In this document: piece by piece, positions 61,982 through 64,000 of the stretch
Numbering within the stretch: the stretch's first letter is position 1
Layout of the letters: each line of letters opens with the position of its first letter
The notes under the pieces: generated by a model
The model's input: the letters and a program-made list of their open reading frames with translations, nothing else
Database searches by the model: none
What the model was told of the DNA's origin: nothing
Position numbers and translations under genes: made by a program
Source of the DNA: Rhodospirillaceae bacterium UBA1479
GTDB lineage: Bacteria > Pseudomonadota > Alphaproteobacteria > Rhodospirillales > Casp-alpha2
Direction of reading: 5' to 3'
Length of the DNA stretch: 64,000 nucleotides
Assembly (NCBI GenBank): GCA_002325375.1
Contig: DCRZ01000006.1
Span: 247,974 to 311,973 of the forward strand

Positions 61982-62686
61982 ATGCTGAAACGAATCCTGA
62001 AAAGCGACGGATTGCGCCGGGCGTTGTGCTGGCTGGGCTCGCTCTATATCCGTCTGGTCCATGCCACGGGCCGCTGGCAGGTCGTCGGCGGTGACGCCGC
62101 CCGCGCCCATTGGGCCGCAGGCACGCCCTTCATCCTGTGTTTCTGGCATGGCCGCCTTCTGATGATGCCCCATTGTTGGCCCCGCGATAAGGCGATCCAT
62201 ATGCTGATTTCCCAACACCGGGACGGCCAGATCATCGCCCGCACGGTGGGCCATTTCGGCATCAAGACCGTGGCGGGGTCGTCATCAAAAGGCGGTGCTC
62301 AGGCGCTGCGGGCCATGGTCAAGGCATTGAAGGCAGGCGACTGTGTCGGTATCACGCCGGACGGTCCACGCGGCCCCCGCATGCGTGCTACCGACGGCGC
62401 CGTGGCCCTGGCCCGGCTGTCGGGCGCGCCGATCATCCCGGCGACCTTTGGCGCGGCGCGGGGCAAGGTGCTGCAAAGCTGGGACCGATTCCTGGTTGCT
62501 TGGCCGTTCGGGCGGGGTGTCATCGTCTGGGGCGATCCCATCGAGGTGCCGCGTGACGCCGATGCGGCGCAGCTGGATGCAGCCCGCCTGCGGGTCGAAG
62601 GCGCACTCAACGCCATCACCGCCGAGGCGGATCGGCTGACCGGCCGCGCACCTGTCGAACCGGCCATGGCCGAGGAGACCTCGTGA
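61982..62686 (+). CDS. DUF374 lysophospholipid acyltransferase-like protein
   Basis: 234-residue membrane-associated protein of the DUF374 family. An acyltransferase-type site is seen in LCFWHGRLLMMPHCW (family FWHGR) and ITPDGPRGPRMRATDGAVALARLSG. It commonly lies before waaA in alphaproteobacteria and may acylate lipid A or its precursor. It starts 17 bases after msbA and its TGA overlaps the waaA ATG by one base. Confidence 0.88.
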   Translation: MLKRILKSDGLRRALCWLGSLYIRLVHATGRWQVVGGDAARAHWAAGTPFILCFWHGRLLMMPHCWPRDKAIHMLISQHRDGQIIARTVGHFGIKTVAGSSSKGGAQALRAMVKALKAGDCVGITPDGPRGPRMRATDGAVALARLSGAPIIPATFGAARGKVLQSWDRFLVAWPFGRGVIVWGDPIEVPRDADAAQLDAARLRVEGALNAITAEADRLTGRAPVEPAMAEETS

Positions 62687-63969
62687 TGCTTGGCCTTTAT
62701 CGTTTCCTGACGACCCTGGGCGCGCCCGTGATCCATGTCTACCTGGGCCGGCGCATCAAGGCCGGAAAGGAAGACCCCCATCGCTTCAATGAACGGCTGG
62801 GGCGGCCCGCCCTGGCGCGCCCCGACGGCCCGTTGATCTGGCTGCATGGTGCCAGCGTCGGCGAGGCCATGTCGCTGCTGACCCTGATTGCGCGCGTGAA
62901 GACGGCGGTGCCCGCCGCCAACATCCTGGTTACCACGGGCACGGTGACCTCGGCCCGCATGCTGGCCGACCGCTTGCCCAAGGGGGCGGTTCATCAGTAT
63001 GTGCCGGTCGACCGCATGGCTTACGTACGCCGGTTTCTCGATCATTGGCGGCCGGATCTGACCCTTTGGGCGGAATCGGAATTCTGGCCCAACCTGATTT
63101 CGGAAACGGCGGTACGGGGCAATCCTCTGGTTCTGGTCAACGGGCGCATTTCGCCGCGTTCGTTCAAGGGCTGGTCCCGCGCCCCCAAATTCATCGCCGG
63201 GCTGCTCGGCGGCTTCGCGCTTTGTCTGGGCCAGACGGAAGGCGATGCCGAGCGCCTGCGGGCCCTGGGGGCACCGGGTGCGCGCAGTGTGGGGAACCTG
63301 AAGTTCGCGGCCGACCCTCTTCCCGCCGATGCGGAGCGGTTGGCGGATATGCGCGCTGCCACGGCGGGCCGTCCCCTATGGCTCGCGGCCAGCACCTGGG
63401 CCGGCGAGGAAGACATCGCCTGGCGGGTTCATCAGGACCATGCGGCGGCCCATCCGGGGCTGCTGACCCTCATCGTGCCGCGCCACCCGAACCGGGGGCC
63501 GGAGATCGCGGCCCAGCTTGCCGCACAAGGGGCCAAGGTCAAACGGCGCGGGGCCGGGGACATGCCGGATGCAAGGACCGAGGTTTATATTGCCGATACC
63601 ATGGGCGAACTGGGCTTGTTCTTCACCCTGGCCCCCGTCGTGTTCATGGGAAAATCGTTGTCCGCAGAGGGCGGACAGAATTTGTTGGAGCCGGCGCGCC
63701 TCGGCTGCGCCGTGCTGCACGGCCCGCGCATGACCAACTTCGCCGACATGGGGGCCCGCATGGCGGCGGCCGGTGCCTCCCTGCCTGTCGCCGACGGGGC
63801 GGGCCTGAGCGCTGCCGTGGGTCGTCTTCTGGGCGATGCCGGTGAGGCCGAAGCCTTTGCCGCTCGGGCCCGCACCTTCGCCCAGGCGGAAGCCGGGGTG
63901 ATTGATCGGCTGATGGCGGAACTCGCGCCCTATCTTCAGCGTCTGGACGGCGCAAAGGGGGCGGTATGA
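62686..63969 (+). CDS. waaA: 3-deoxy-D-manno-octulosonate transferase
   Basis: 427-residue Kdo transferase that adds Kdo to lipid IVA. It has an N-terminal membrane anchor helix, IWLHGASVGEAMSLLTLI with the catalytic Glu, LWAESEFWPNLI, LVNGRISPRSFKGW and VFMGKSLSAEGGQNLLEPA. Start ATG 62686 is favoured over GTG 62683, since GAGGAG lies eight bases before. Its stop overlaps lpxK (ATGA), so the operon is tightly coupled. Confidence 0.95.
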   Translation: MLGLYRFLTTLGAPVIHVYLGRRIKAGKEDPHRFNERLGRPALARPDGPLIWLHGASVGEAMSLLTLIARVKTAVPAANILVTTGTVTSARMLADRLPKGAVHQYVPVDRMAYVRRFLDHWRPDLTLWAESEFWPNLISETAVRGNPLVLVNGRISPRSFKGWSRAPKFIAGLLGGFALCLGQTEGDAERLRALGAPGARSVGNLKFAADPLPADAERLADMRAATAGRPLWLAASTWAGEEDIAWRVHQDHAAAHPGLLTLIVPRHPNRGPEIAAQLAAQGAKVKRRGAGDMPDARTEVYIADTMGELGLFFTLAPVVFMGKSLSAEGGQNLLEPARLGCAVLHGPRMTNFADMGARMAAAGASLPVADGAGLSAAVGRLLGDAGEAEAFAARARTFAQAEAGVIDRLMAELAPYLQRLDGAKGAV

Positions 63970-64000
63970 AAACCCCGGATTTCTGGTATGGCGGGGGGGG
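63966..64000 (+). CDS. lpxK: Tetraacyldisaccharide 4'-kinase LpxK (partial, start only)
   Basis: Only 11 codons are in the window. MKTPDFWY is the typical LpxK beginning, and the gene is placed directly after waaA with an ATGA overlap, as is usual in alphaproteobacteria. LpxK phosphorylates the 4' position of the lipid A disaccharide. The window ends in a run of eight G, which may be a sequence-end artefact. Confidence 0.7.
   Translation, partial: MKTPDFWYGGG

Overview
The window is GC-rich, densely packed DNA from an alphaproteobacterium, probably Rhodospirillales-like. The pointers are an MmcB-type SOS protein, a class I lysyl-tRNA synthetase, the plant/alphaproteobacterial type of glutamate-cysteine ligase, a SAM-II riboswitch ahead of metZ, GTTC-N7-GTTC LexA-type boxes and a KorAB 2-oxoglutarate:ferredoxin oxidoreductase. 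It reads as ordinary chromosome: no rRNA, CRISPR array, insertion sequence or intact prophage was seen. Gene-free stretches are all under 300 bases.

Layout. 1-7404: a truncated glutathione S-transferase, the MsrPQ methionine sulfoxide repair pair, a secreted metallo-hydrolase, an unknown coiled-coil protein, DNA polymerase I and a small zinc-finger protein. 7574-12880: an ABC ATPase coupled to a lipoprotein hydrolase, a second secreted metallo-hydrolase, a FecR/OmpA pair, tRNA-Arg(CCG) and a periplasmic rhodanese. 12890-19294: a YjbQ/membrane/TPR-oxygenase operon, convergent mmcB and ada, a YgjP-like peptidase, a DapA-family lyase and a YcgN protein. 19344-30356: cobalamin synthesis by the early-cobalt (anaerobic-type) route (cbiA, cbiD, cbiJ, cbiF, a cbiG-cbiH fusion, cbiL, cbiET, cbiC, cbiX), with sco and an FNT channel interleaved. 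30499-37957: a TPR protein, a cyclotransferase-like unknown, a GAF/HD-GYP regulator, ubiD, a class IV aminotransferase and an S24 repressor. 38155-38921: a two-gene cassette of unknown function behind a LexA-type box. 38887-43686: ubiA, rsmE, gshA and lysS. 43841-44692: one AT-rich DUF3800 gene that looks acquired. 44814-57065: tldD, a DUF3422 gene, metZ with its riboswitch, rhodanese, fprA, korB, korA, pmbA, an MDR oxidoreductase and a DinB protein. 57143-64000: envelope-lipid genes (lipid kinase, LpxH-like phosphoesterase, GT4 glycosyltransferase, msbA, DUF374 acyltransferase, waaA, start of lpxK).

How the genes work together. The corrin genes are packed with 4-8 base overlaps into two convergent units that meet at overlapping stop codons, and together they cover most of the route from sirohydrochlorin to cobyrinate diamide. 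KorAB and FprA form a redox unit that could pass electrons from 2-oxoglutarate through ferredoxin to NADPH. MsbA, the acyltransferase, WaaA and LpxK form a lipid A/Kdo assembly and export operon. MmcB and Ada sit together as DNA-damage genes. TldD and PmbA, which act as a heterodimer, are both present but 8 kb apart and not in one operon.

The most interesting loci are the SOS-type cassette at 38.0-38.9 kb, the metZ riboswitch with its terminator and antiterminator, the AT-rich DUF3800 island, and the CbiX protein with a very long histidine tail.
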